This document shows, piece by piece, positions 32,861-44,386 of a stretch of DNA of 64,000 bases (position 1 is the first letter of the stretch; each line of letters begins with the position of its first letter). Below the pieces are notes generated by a model that was given only the letters and a program-made list of their open reading frames with translations, was not told the DNA's origin and ran no database searches. The position numbers and the translations under genes were made by a program. The stretch is from Costus lasius (lineage: Eukaryota; Streptophyta; Magnoliopsida; Zingiberales; Costaceae), in contig CM050453.2 in the NCBI GenBank assembly GCA_027563935.2, forward strand, positions 13,472,001-13,536,000, in the 5' to 3' direction.

Positions 32861-35800
32861 TGTTATGCCCCTGCGAAAGACTTCACCAAGGATATAAGAG
32901 TTTAAAAGATACAAGCCACACAAAACAACCCAAAGTATGTTGAAAGAGTTTAAATTGTAATATGTTACAATTTACACACTAAATCATAACATAATTTTTT
33001 TTTTGTTCTCAAAAGTTTGAATCGAACTTTCAAAACTTACAAACCACACAAAACAACCCAAAATATGCATATTACAACATCTTTCAACAAAACTCAAAGT
33101 TTGGCAATACTGCCAAAATTACAAATGTAACAACTCAACAAAAAACAAAGCTTAGCCACTTATTTTTCCCAAGACTGCAACTTTTATCTAACTATTCATT
33201 TTGAGGTTGAACCATATCTGAACCTGGAGGCAACACAAAGGGAGTTAGCTAGAAGAGCGAAGTAGGAATCACAAAATGCATGCAATAAGGAAAATTTATT
33301 AAAGCAATTTTACTACTTTACATGGTAAACATCATGTCCAAATAGTCGTGTAAATCAAGAGCATAACCACAATATAACCTCACTCTCGAGTCCGCACTCT
33401 TTGTTAGAGTGTTTTCATCGTTGTTCAACCCATAGAATAACTACCCTCAGACAGCTCGGAGGATGTTGTATCCAACATCCCAGGACCTTGGTTAGTCTAA
33501 TGACTTCTCGTCAGGTGACCTCTAGCTAGCACTTCTATAGCCGATCCATACTCGGCACTATAGAGTCCATAGTGGTCTAGCTGGTATAATATAACCCAGC
33601 ATAAGGTCAGTCTATGCCACGACATCAAGCAATCACCAAAAGTACTAAAACTATCATCACATGTGTTTTAACAAAGTAACTAATGTAGTTATCAAACCAT
33701 GTTATACTCATCACAATGATTATTAAATGAATGTTATTGAGTGTAATGGTAAAGAAACAATAATCATAGAAAACGAACGATAAGATATCACAGATTTTAA
33801 ATAAAACTCAAAATACTGTGATGAAAGGAGAAGGATTAGATTCCTACCTCTATAGTTGACTTATCAAAAGTTTTACCAAAATTTAGTATTATTGGTCTGC
33901 TTGAAGTTAGTCTTGATTTCCTTGTTACCTTAAAATTATATTATCATATCTTTGTTAATTACTTATTAAGGTATGAAGACCAAGTTTCGAATATACATAT
34001 ATACCTATAACTATTTTGAGGCAAATATTATCACTTATTCAATAACTCATTCATATCATTAAATGTTAACAAAAATAGGTAAATAAATATTATCATGCTG
34101 AGCATAGAATTGTTCAAACTAATCAAGTTATAATTTCACCACTTTCTACTATGCATTTACTATCATTTTAATTAAATAACTTATTGCAAACATCAACTTG
34201 GTTTCATAAATTAATTCCCTTTTTCAATTAGTCTATTGCATCATTATATCATTAAAAGGACTAGAGGAAAATATTTAAGAAATATTTACAAGTCACATGC
34301 GAGTAATCCAAATAAATTAAAGTAAAATTACAATCATATTCATGTTCCATGTTATATATGACATTACTCCAAGTAAATTAAACTAAAATTACAATCAGAT
34401 TCATGTTCCATATTGTATATGACAACAAAACTCTAACTTGTCACTATGGCTGCTGCTATGCTTGTTTGGTACATATAGTTATCCAATCATACCTTAACAC
34501 AGAATGGAATAGGATTATCTACAAATAGACTAAACTAGTAGGTTAATTTAAATATACTTCATAGTTCCCAAATCAATTTCACACTTCATAGATCCAAATT
34601 GATTTCGAGCAAAAAAAATAATAAAATAACAAATCCAATCACAATAGTTCCATTCATCACAACACAACTCTTAATCTAGGTGAATAACATTTATTTAGAA
34701 TAGTAAGTACATTGTAGGTATGCTGTTAAGGATTTGAAAGTTAACTTTGAGATGGACATTAATATTGATTATGATTCATACAGACTATTTAAACCTATAC
34801 AAGTAGCATTCATTTAATTATTTAAAATGATGCTTTTCCTAAGAAACACTTTATAAATCTCCTGATATGGTTTTTAAAGGAAAGAATTCAGTTCTGGAAA
34901 GCTTAAATTGTAGCAGAGTAGTACAAAATCAAATAAAATATAATTTAGTCACTGTATAAAAATTATTACCTCTATTAATTAAACTATTAATACATTTTAC
35001 TATCAGTGACTACCAAAAGACATAGTAACATTTTCAAATAGATTTCATCAAAGATTAGCTACGAATGGGCTGCAATGATTTAAGAGAAATTTTAAGGATC
35101 CAAATTGATTACTCAATTGCCAACACAAAAGCATATAAAAAAAATTTAACATAATCTTTACACTCAGTCAACAAAATCCTTGTGGTCAAATACTTAAAAT
35201 TACTCAAAACAACACATATATTAATGAAAGTGTAGCTGTTGTTTAAGGAAACAAGCGGTGGTAATTGATTATAATCTTTCCGAGGTAACAGAACTAGAAT
35301 TTCCTTTCTAACCATCCCATTCGATAATTCCATAAACCTTGACATTTTGAGATCAAAAGAAAGAAAAAGAAAATCCTTGTCACAGTGTTCAAATGGTTAT
35401 CCAAAATATAGATGATGGCAACGAAATTAATACTTACAACACCATATTTCAGTTTTCTAAAAAAAAGAAACGTGACCGGCTATTAAATAAAACAATATTT
35501 GAACATAGGTTAATACCAATCAGGATATTGTTTAAGGAAATCAAATAGTAATGAAAGATTGAAAGAATCCTAAGATATTAAGCAGCATATCTATACCTAT
35601 CGAGAACGCCAAAAAATCCAAAAGCAATAGGAAGATGGAACAACGCCCAAAAATTCAGAAGCAATAGGAAGATGGAAGAACGAAATCCAACATAGATCAA
35701 ATCGAAGAAGAATACATAAAGGACTTACCTAGTCTCCAAAATTTGTAAACAAAAGAAGATTCAAGAATTATTAGCACTCCTCTTGATGAAAATCCAAGGT

Positions 35801-36481
35801 GGAGGCGCCGCCGATCAAGCTCTTGGAGCAAATCCAAGGTGAAGACACCATCTATCAAACTCTTCCAACACAAATTTTAGCAATCAATAGAAGAGAAGAG
35901 AGAAAATATCATTTAAAGAAGGGGAGGGATGAGGACTCACCGCCACTCACGAAAAAGGGGAAAAGAATAAAAGGGAAAGAAAAAGAAAACCCTCTGCAAG
36001 AAAGGAAAAAAAAAGTTTAAAAAGGAGTTTTGCACATAAACCCATAAATCTTTAAAATTTACAAATAGGTCCTGCAAAATAAAATAAAAAGTTAGATTTA
36101 AATTAAATTATAACAGATATTCTATCATACTTCTAAATAAGTGATTCTCCCTTTTTATTAGAGAGAGGCTTACTGACCCGCGAGGGCTATTGTTGTAGAT
36201 TTTTCTGAAGACAATTCAAGGTCTTTTGCTAACCCCCGAAAGCGCTCTTACGCTTGATTTTAAAGGTGGTCAGCTCCATGCTCATAGATTTGATTTGGTT
36301 TAGTTAGCTAATTTTTGAGAAATTCATTGTAATAACTTAACGAGGAATTTTTCTATTTTATTCTTTTAATATTGTTGGTAAGAGTTTTTGTGTTATCGAT
36401 TGAAATAAACAATTCTAGTGTAATTATTATTGAATATTGTTAATTCTGCAAATTAAAGTTAAGTTAATTCAGGGTGTAACA
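32861..36481 (-). mobile_element. Long LTR (3,621 bp) of a minus-strand Gypsy element
   Basis: The plus strand starts TGTTATGCCCC and ends GGGTGTAACA (imperfect inverted ends). It is followed by gttctcctctccctcgtg, which on the minus strand is a polypurine tract abutting the LTR, making this a 3' LTR. Positions 33,210-33,500 match the LTR at 655-1000 (cctggaggcaa, gaatcacaa, a gcactcttt...agagtg hairpin). The flanking 5-mers differ (gatat and gttct), as expected for a 3' LTR whose partner lies elsewhere or is lost. No coding sequence was found inside. Confidence 0.7.
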
Positions 36482-37528
36482 GTTCTCCTCTCCCTCGTGA
36501 TCCTTTTTGATGGGATTTTATGATGGTATTTGGCTGGTTTTGATGTTTGGGTGATGTGTTTCGCTCCCCAAATTCTGCATTTCATGGGTGCTACTTTGTT
36601 TTTATGATACTCTGTTTTGGCGTGTGGTTGAGGAGTTGAGCTCCTCTCGTTGGTTAAGTTTTATGTGGTTTTTTGATGGGGCTAAATCCTGGTTTTGTTG
36701 TGGTGTCCCCATGGTGATTTGTGAGGAGGTTACTCTGGCTGAGTCTCGGTAGTAAATTGTTGAGGAGCTGAGCTCCTCCAATATGTTGTTGTGTTGGTGA
36801 ATTTACTTGGTATTTCTCGTGTTGTTGCTGCTTTATTGTCGCTTCTCTCATTGCCGAGTATTGTTGGAAAAGACTGAGTTCTTTGTTGAGGTGTCAAGAT
36901 TTCTTCTATGCTGATTTCTTAAGGGCTGAAATTCTCCCTGTTTGTGTGGCTGAGTTGGTGGTTGAGTGGAGCTGAATTTCTCGTGATATTGTGTCAGCGT
37001 CCTTGCTGAAAATTGCTTGGAACGTGAGCTTGCTGTCCTGTTGTTGGGCTGAATCCTTTACATCTTACGTAGCTGCCACCTCATGCTAGTTTTCTTGTTG
37101 GAGAGGAGCTGCTCTTTTGTGGTATATTGACGAGGAGCTGCTCTTTAGTGGTATATTGATGTTATTGTAGGGATTTCTTAGCTGCACTATGCAGGTGCTT
37201 TCTTCTATGCATATAACACTATAATATTAGTACAGGGCTGCTAGCAACAAAATACAGCTAAGAGCATGCCAATGAATTCACCTGGGTACTTGAACACCCA
37301 TAGCTGCCTGCTTGTATGGGTATAACTTGTATCGGAAGAGAGTTGGTTAGGAGAAATGTAATGTGTGGGGGGTGTAATTATGTGATAGAAATGGGGAGCC
37401 AAAAGAAGAGGGTTTTGATGCTAGTTTGGGTGTGAGTAAGTTGTGAAGTTAACTTCGGTTAGTTGGGAACTAAGTGAGGTGGGAGTTTTTCATAATATTT
37501 GGCAAACTTTTGATAGTCATTAGCCTTC
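36482..37528 (-). mobile_element. Non-coding 3' internal region next to the long LTR
   Basis: Begins with the polypurine tract. The rest is unusually T/G-rich on the plus strand and carries many scattered copies of gaggagctgagctcctc-like near-palindromes (about 36,628, 36,760, 37,104 and 37,130). No protease, polymerase or integrase was found, so this is either a non-autonomous element or an old fragment. The right boundary is arbitrary. Confidence 0.4.
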
Positions 37529-37928
37529 GAGAAAATTTCTTAGGGCCAGGAAATCTTAAGCATAGTGGTCATTTAGTCACCAAATTTTTTTTTGTGTATC
37601 GACGTATCTACGATAATCTATACACTTTAAGCTATCCATCGGTACTAATATTATCATAGAAGGATATATCCACAATGAGAAAATTAGGATTTTTGGATTG
37701 TGGATTGCTGGGTGCTACAGTAACATTCCATTGATCCATGATTTAAAAATTTTAATCTTCTCGTCGTGGATGGATGTATTCATGATAATATTAGTATCAT
37801 TGGATAGCTTAGAGTGTGTAAATTATCATGGATATATTGGTCCATGAAAATAAAATTTTTTTAGTGGCCAAATGGTGACTAAGCTTAAGTTTTCCTTGTA
37901 AGAGGGGCTGCCCAGGAAATTATTTCTC
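37529..37928. mobile_element. Long-TIR foldback element (about 400 bp), Mutator-like
   Basis: The left arm (37,529 to about 37,705) and the right arm (about 37,745 to 37,928) are diverged inverted copies. Matching blocks include cttaagc, tttagtcacc/ggtgact, cactttaagctatcc/ggatagcttagagtg and actaatattatcat/atgataatattagt. The outer end starts gagaaaatttc, similar to Mutator-type termini. AGCCT lies just outside both ends, a partial candidate target duplication. No coding sequence. Confidence 0.7.
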
Positions 37929-38430
37929 AGCCTCACCTTTAACGGCTGCACACCTACAGTTGTAGCATACAACATAAGTAACATAAAATATCTGCAAGTT
38001 CAGCATTTGAAGTACACATACCCTAAGCAGTGTCTGGTTAGATTAGTTGTTGGAAACCGAAAATCAGCTGGTGCTGTTTTCAATTCAATCTAGCACAGAG
38101 GTAGAATTATGTGTTATAGTCATTTTCATTTATAAAATCAACCTCATTACAACTGGTTAAATAATTAGATCAATCAAATTAAAATGTGTACAGGGAACTG
38201 ACTAGATAATAAAGGCTAATACAGGATTAAAGTAGCAAAAGGAATAAAAGAAACAGATACAGTACACAAATAAAGCAACCAAAGTATGTAGGTTCTCACA
38301 AGGTTTTAAATCACGTCAGTTGTGACCTGGCAAACCAAAAGACAACTTGTTTTGATTAAATACAAGCATGTGGAATATTAGTAACCTTGTTCAATTCTTA
38401 ATGGTGGACATATTAGAAACCTAGGTGGAC
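37929..38430. other. Intergenic, nothing recognised
   Basis: No frames or edges. Near 38,380-38,425 a short segment (ccttgttcaattcttaatgg) also occurs inside the duplicated block at 38,472 and may mark a local duplication at the block's edge. Confidence 0.4.
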
Positions 38431-39593
38431 ATAAGATGCTAAATTTTATTATTAGTACTCAGAGAAAGGTCACCTTGTTCAATTCTTAGTGGCACTTGAT
38501 AGCTCTTTTCAATCTATTTGTGTTTCTATTCTTTATAGATATCCATTACCTTCGGTTGAAGTTGTTCATAATAAATTAATCAATTAAGAAATAGGTATTT
38601 GATTAACTATAATCAGATTTACATAGGTTAGGTAACCACTAGAAGCATACGATCCCAGGTGAAGTAATAGCTTCCTATAGGCCTATCCCTTCTCTATCAA
38701 ATGAGGAGTAGGTCTAGAGAAAGTTAATTGAGGTCACAAACTTTTATATCATGCTATACTATTCAGAAGTTGTGAAGATGCATAGTGGCTACAGTATGAT
38801 TTGGAATGGCGAGAGCTCAGCAACTTTGTTTTTCCTTCTTTTTTTTTTTTTTTCAGTCCCATCCAAGATAGTGAAAGAACACCTAATCGCACAATTTGCA
38901 ACTTTTTAGATCTTCTAGATTCACGTTTCGTTTGATTTCTGGCTTTCTGGGAATGCCAGCCGACACAATGAAACAAAAAAAAAAAAAAAAAAAAAAAATC
39001 TGAAATCAAGCAGCGGCAGATGAAATTCAGCTTCTCCAATCGGCCAAGTCAACAGATTAGCGCTTCACACAGGGGGCTGCGCCGCTTCCGCGTCGATTGA
39101 AGCTCTGCAGACAGGGCAGTCCGCGTGCGACGCCAGCCACTCATCGACGCACTCCACGTGGTAGCAGTGGAAACACCTCGGTAGGAACCGCCCCCGCTCC
39201 CCCTCCTTGAAGTCCGCCAGGCACACCGAGCAGTTCAGCTGCTTCTTCTGCGCCGCCGACGAGTACGCGAACACCGGCAGCCTCGACAGCACGTCCCTCG
39301 AGGCCGCCGCGACGTCCTCGACACTAGCAGTAACGGAGACAGGGGTTGTGGCGGAGGCGGCGGCGGCGGTGCGGCTGGTAGGCGAGACTCTACACAGAGC
39401 CTTGTAAAAGGAGCAGAGAAAGAAGACCAGCAGGAGGGTGCAGAGAAGCCAGAGCGTGATGATTATGAGAATCGGCATTCCTGCAGCGCCACCATCCCCT
39501 GCTTCGAACCCGATGCGTGGGGATTGGAGAGATTCGAGATTAGGGAAAGGCGGATCGACGGAAGCCCAAGCGGAATTGGTTCCAGGCATTTAG
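38431..39593. repeat. Duplicated block, copy B (RING-H2 gene and its 3' flank)
   Basis: Partner of 23,934-25,070. Copy B is not interrupted by a transposon and carries a longer poly-A/T run at 38,974-38,998 and 38,838-38,852. Confidence 0.9.
39065..39589 (-). CDS. ATL-type RING-H2 E3 ubiquitin ligase, copy B
   Basis: Single-exon frame of 174 residues from a genuine ATG at 39,589 ([15 protein letters not shown]). The first 37 residues have no known motif. The second methionine (39,478, MPILIIITLW) is the start shared with copy A and sits at the head of the transmembrane helix, so translation may begin at either. The RING-H2 finger is complete ([32 protein letters not shown]). It differs from copy A mainly in the Ala/Thr linker. 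The protein is expected in an endomembrane or plasma membrane with the RING in the cytosol. With intact flanks and an ACGT-rich upstream region, this is the likelier functional paralogue. Confidence 0.88.
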   Translation of the reverse strand: MPGTNSAWASVDPPFPNLESLQSPRIGFEAGDGGAAGMPILIIITLWLLCTLLLVFFLCSFYKALCRVSPTSRTAAAASATTPVSVTASVEDVAAASRDVLSRLPVFAYSSAAQKKQLNCSVCLADFKEGERGRFLPRCFHCYHVECVDEWLASHADCPVCRASIDAEAAQPPV

Positions 39594-39858
39594 AGAGAGA
39601 CAGCGATCGTGTCGCCATCCCATACGTCAGCCGCCGATTGGTGGTTGACTTTGCCGTCTACTGTCATAGAGACAGTTTAACAACCTTCTTTCAGTCAATT
39701 GTGCACCGTCCTCCTATCTATTTAATGGTTCAAATTTTTCTCATTAAGCATTATGGAGAGACGGTCTTCTTATAAATTTTAACTTGTTTTTTTAAAAATA
39801 TATATTACTTTTTTTCTTCAATTAGTAAAAGACGGCGGTGTGAAATCAGTCCTCTCCG

Positions 39859-40124
39859 TTGACGTTGACGCCAAGCGAATTATTTGCCGGCCCCTTCCCA
39901 GAGCACACGTGTCGAGGGGACCCAAGTTTGACGTATTCGTGGAAAATGGGACGCCCACCAGTCGGCGGTTGACACGTCATGGAAATGCATCCAGCTGTTG
40001 TTATCTGTGTCACAAGATTCCACGCGGTGTGGAGATGGGTGGGCCCATTTGATGTGCACCTGCCAGGCTACCACTCAATTATTCCCAGAAATACGTACGT
40101 GTTCGGCGTTTATACGTACACGTG
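39859..40124 (-). promoter_or_regulatory. ACGT/TGACG-rich upstream region of RING-H2 copy B
   Basis: Within 540 bp upstream of the start there are two adjacent TGACG motifs (39,860-39,870), TTTGACGTA at about 39,926, TGACACGTCA at about 39,972, and two CACGTG G-boxes (39,906-39,911 and 40,119-40,124). These are the cores bound by plant bZIP factors (TGA, ABF/HY5 classes). The density is striking, but a function is inferred only from motif matches. Copy A lacks this region because homology stops at the transposon. Confidence 0.4.
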
Positions 40125-40557
40125 CTCCAACCCAGCAATTTGATTATTTTTAGGAAAGGAAATTGACGTCGAAAGAAGTCTGATTTCTTTCCTTGAATAA
40201 TATTTTTCTTAATTAAAATTGTTAATTGACTTCCACTAAGAATGACAACATATTAAGGTGAGACAGATATTGCCAAACGTAAACACCAGCTCAGTTGAAG
40301 GCTGAGTTAGGACTAGAGGCCGCACGGCTAAAATATTGACCACAGTTGATCTATAGCGCCCATAGGTAATAGATGCTTTTCGTTTTAGCTAAAAAAAATA
40401 AAGGCGGGCGGCAGTTGACCCGTGCTTGACTTGTGACCCGTAGCTCACGGTGCAATTCCAAATGCGCTCTAAATCTCACTGCAATAATTATGAGAAAACT
40501 CATCACAATTATAACCCTTCTAGATAATCGAATACATGTAGAAAAACATAACCTACT
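40125..40557. other. Intergenic, no gene seen
   Basis: AT-rich with scattered ttgac motifs (for example gttgacccgtgcttgac near 40,415). No coding frame. Confidence 0.4.
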
Positions 40558-42285
40558 GTCACGCCTTGAATTAGGATAATATTTTTTTAATTATTTTACC
40601 TGTGAGTCAACGCTTGACTCGAGTCTAAATACGTTAACGTAGATATCGCAATGGTAGAAACCGCTAGTTTGTGCGTGACTGGCGGGGACGATTCTTTGAA
40701 CCGACCCCCAGCCCGATTATGGACTTGCGCGAAAGATCACTGCCGTTCCAACACGACTCGGATCAACAACGCTCACGATTCACTGGGGGACCGGTGTCGC
40801 TGAGTCGGACCAGGTTCACCTGAATCCAAAGGGGACACACCCGTAACCGATCGCGTCGGACGGGGTCCACAATCGTTTTCAAGCACACGCACGTGCCGGA
40901 GAGAGAACCGAGGGAAGTAGCCGGGCGTTCCCTGCCGGGGCATCGGATTCACCCTCACGTCTACGGATCAAGCCGGCGCCCAGTGATCACAGACGATCGT
41001 CAAGACGGCGTCGCACGCCGGTGACAGAAGGAATCCGGTCGGCTCCTCTCTCGCACGCCGGCGAAGGGGCCGGGCGACGCTTCGATGGTAACGTCACCCA
41101 AGGGCAACGGGGAAACCGGTGGCCTCGTCCTTCTCGCGCATAGGCGTGAACGACCGGAGGGAAGGTACGCAAGGCTGTACGTATGCATGCGTCTACAACA
41201 AGCAACCACGGAAGCCGACGAACGGGCAAGCCGTCCTCGTTCACACCCACTGAGCACGGCTCGCGTGCGTTTGCTAGCAAGTAGAGAGCTGGTCGCCCTC
41301 GTCTCAGTACGTGGAACTCGGGGAGAGAAAGGTGTCACCCTCTGGTGACTGACAGCATCGAAAGGCAGTCGGACGGCGGCTGAAAGGAAGCACGCGGAGC
41401 GGCGGAAGAGGCACGCGCACGGACGGCGACTGAGGCAACTAGCTGCTGATCTCCCTCGTTGGGGACGAAAGCGCCGCAACTCCAGGCGGATCGACAGATA
41501 TAGGCCGGCAGCCACGCACAGGTGGCGCGAATCGAACGGTGAACCACAAGCGAAAGACGTCGCGCACAGGCAACAAACCAGCGTCAAAAACTCTCGTTCG
41601 CAGACGAGCTTCGGCTCCGGAACTTCTCGCACGCAGGCGAGCCGGCAGCTGTAAGAGGGAGAGAGGGCTCGCCGGAGGAGCTCGGAGGGACGGCCAACAC
41701 AAGCAGGCAAACAAAGATTGACGGAAAGAGAGGCGTCGCCGGGAGAGACGGGATCGACTAGGACGAAGACCGAGGAAAGATAGAGTGTACCTCGGTGATC
41801 ACCCAGCCGCTGGCTCCGTCGAGTCGGTGAAGCGGTTGTGTAGCCGCCTTCCGAGGCGCTCTGGAGCTATCGCCGGCGTCGGGGATGAAGAACGGCTGGA
41901 GACAACGACCGCGATGGAGAATGAAGACGAAAATCTCCTGGGGCACATCGTCCACCCGCCCACACCGCCGGGTGCCAGGAGAACCGCCGCCTACAAATGG
42001 CGACCGACGAGGAAACCGATGACAAACGGAAGGGAGTTCACTGGAGGAGAGATCGAAGGAGTCGAGGCGAAGTCCTCTGCCTCGCGATGCTTGGAGACGT
42101 CGCTTCTCTTTTCCCCTTCCCGCTTGCGCTGATGTGGCGCCCACGCCGCACGGGTCAATGCGGCTATCGCGTCCGCCAGCCACCCATCCCCCTGTCGCAT
42201 CGCATCCAATGCACGCGACCAAATTTTCTGGACTCGGGCGGCGCCCGATCCGATCCGCTATCCGCTTCAAGATGATACCTGTTAC
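40558..42285. other. GC-rich, LTR-like stretch without a supported gene
   Basis: It opens with tgtcacgccttg, similar to the LTR edges at 342 and 9,958, which hints at a minus-strand LTR, but no closing edge was found. Frames on both strands (for example 41,000-41,710 - and 41,785-42,132 +) overlap antisense to each other, are rich in Arg, Pro, Ser and Ala, and show no domain. Confidence 0.4.
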
Positions 42286-42418
42286 GTCTGGGGAGCCCAA
42301 GGGGCTGCATTAAATCGGGGAGCCCAAGGGTCGCATTAAATTGGTTATGCATTAAATCGGGGAGCCCAAGGGTCGCATTAAATTGGGTATCCCAAGGGTC
42401 GCGTTAAATTGAGTATTG
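42286..42418. repeat. Short tandem repeat, unit cattaaatcggggagcccaag
   Basis: Four or five imperfect units of 25-40 bp containing gcattaaatcggggagccc and aagggtcgcattaaatt at about 42,291, 42,318, 42,354 and 42,386. Confidence 0.8.
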
Positions 42419-44160
42419 ATGGGACTTTTCCCATTCCAAGCATTATAAAAGCCAAGGGTCATCGTCCGCATGTGAAGCTGTTGCTCCTCCATTTCTATTT
42501 CTCCTCCATCACAAATGTCTCCCTCGTGAACGAACACAGTTCGCCTTCGATCGCATCCTCCTGCTCCTTCCACCATCCCCCGGCTTCCAACTTGCTCCTA
42601 CTCTGGCGAGGTCTGGTTGGCGACAACAATCCCAAACCTTTGCGACAAGATCTGTCATCACCCCTTTTTCCTCCACCTACGATCTTGGTTCGGCGGCGGA
42701 CGCATCGTGCTTACGCGTCTTCCAGCAACGACTTTGTCCCTTCCGGCGCAGGCGACAAGTTCTTCCAGCGTCGGCGACTCTCCCTCCTCTTTCCGGCGTC
42801 ATCCGCTGCCCCCCTTCGACGCTCTGTCCGGCGATCTAGGGTTTTGGACGGAGAACATGCCTGACACGCGATTCCGGCGGTGTTGCTTCTCCTCCGGCGA
42901 CTTTCTGTACTCACCTCGGATCTCCGACGAACTGCGAAGGTTTCCCCTTTGTTTTCCGGCGATTTCCGAGCTCCGGTGAAGTACTGTTCCTGCGATACTG
43001 TTCCGGCGAACTTTGGATTTCGTGCCGATGACTCGTATTGCGTGTTTGGGCTGGTTCTTTGGTATTCCAACCTCGCACGGTGATATACGTTCGCACAAGG
43101 TTGCAAACTAGGTTAGTACCCGAACCCTCTCCGTACGTATACGAATGTCTGTGATCAAACCTGGACTTGTACATCTGTCGAACTTGATTAAGAACTTAAT
43201 CTGATCTGTTTAACCTAATGAACCCGAGTCAGTATGATAAGTGAAAATTATGATTAAATGGATTAAGTGGAACACTGTAGCTTATACGATGCTTTAACCT
43301 GTTAGGACATGTTACCTGATCTCGTGCTTATCGGGTTGGATCTGTACTGTTCATCTGCTGTTTGAGGTAGGGATTCTACCTCCTCTCCTTTGTTACAGTG
43401 CCAACCACATGTGTAGATTAGCGGCACCTCCTTATTGTTGATATTACTGTTGATTACTATCTGATCCCCGTTCTGCTTTGAGTTATATTCCTGTTGACAT
43501 AACCTGTTGCATGAAACACGGTATGAGTATTTTGTTATTGCATGTTTATTGGTAGTTGGTAGGTGGTATAAGTTATGTAGACATACCTTGAGGACTGGAT
43601 ATCTAGCGATAGATAGTCCAGTATACCTCGGATACTGCCTGTGATATTTCTGTCCGAGACGCTGTGTGATCGTCTCCCTGTGTTTGACCGAGAGAGTCCG
43701 ATGTTATGGGCTTGAGGTCTGATATCAGCCCAGTGAGGGGTTGATTGGAGTGTAGGACGCTACACTAGCGGGCTGTCGACAGACAGTCGTCTCTACCGTT
43801 CGGGGAGCCATCAGTAGGGACTACTCTACTTTATAGAGTTGCGGATCGTGGACCACTGCTGTATCTGCTCCCAGTTTTACCTTTTTATGATGACACGTAT
43901 ATTGATACGTATTTGAGTTTGACTATACGATATACGGGACATGTAGAGTTACGGTGGTAATCTGGTAAATCCTTACATTTGGATCATGCACCATACAGTT
44001 TGTTATATCCCTACTTAGCCTCCGGCTAACTCCCTTTGATTTGCCTCCAGGTTCTGGCGCGGCTCCTTCTGGAGTGGATTAGATAGATAGTTTGTGACCA
44101 CCAGTCTGGGTGGGTTTGTGTTGCATCTTATCAGTTTGTCCGATGTTATGTTATATTATG
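42419..44160 (+). mobile_element. Plus-oriented Gypsy LTR-like segment
   Basis: Positions 43,985-44,060 read ccctacttagcctccggctaactccctttgatttgcctccagg in short blocks. This is the reverse complement of the conserved stretch in the LTRs at 655-720 and 33,210-33,275, so this is a third copy of the family in the opposite direction. The left half (42,480-43,100) is CT-rich and GC-rich, as in the U3 side of those LTRs. Neither edge is clear, and the downstream end runs into the repeats at 44,178. The frames at 42,409-43,106 are not convincing genes. Confidence 0.5.
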
Positions 44161-44177
44161 TAGATGTTAGACTTGTT

Positions 44178-44386
44178 GACCGCTGCGCCGGTCTTGTTAT
44201 CTGTTGGCTTGTCGACCGCTGCGTCGGTCGTATTATCGGTTGGACATATTGACCGCTGCGTCGGTCTCGTTATCTGTTTAGTCTGTCGACCGCTGCGCCG
44301 GTCGCGTTGTTGGTTCTGTTGACCGCTGTGCCGACCACCCGCCCACACCACCGGGGGCGTCCCGACCACCCGCCCACACCACCGGA
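44178..44386. repeat. Five-unit palindromic repeat followed by a duplicated 24-mer
   Basis: The motif gaccgctgcgccggtc (a near-palindrome) starts at 44,178, 44,214, 44,251, 44,288 and 44,321, spaced 33-37 bp. Directly after, a block ccgaccacccgcccacacca occurs at 44,331 and 44,362. Confidence 0.85.

Noticed and set aside
41000..41710. A 236-residue minus-strand frame in GC-rich DNA
   Set aside because: It overlaps equally long frames on the other strand, is rich in Arg, Ser and Pro with no domain, and sits in LTR-like sequence.
40558..42285. A complete solo LTR
   Set aside because: The left edge looks right, but no closing edge or target duplication could be found.
44178..44386. CRISPR-like array
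   Set aside because: The motif is palindromic with 33-37-bp spacing, but the window is plant nuclear DNA, the spacers are related to each other, and no cas genes exist. It is a minisatellite-type repeat.
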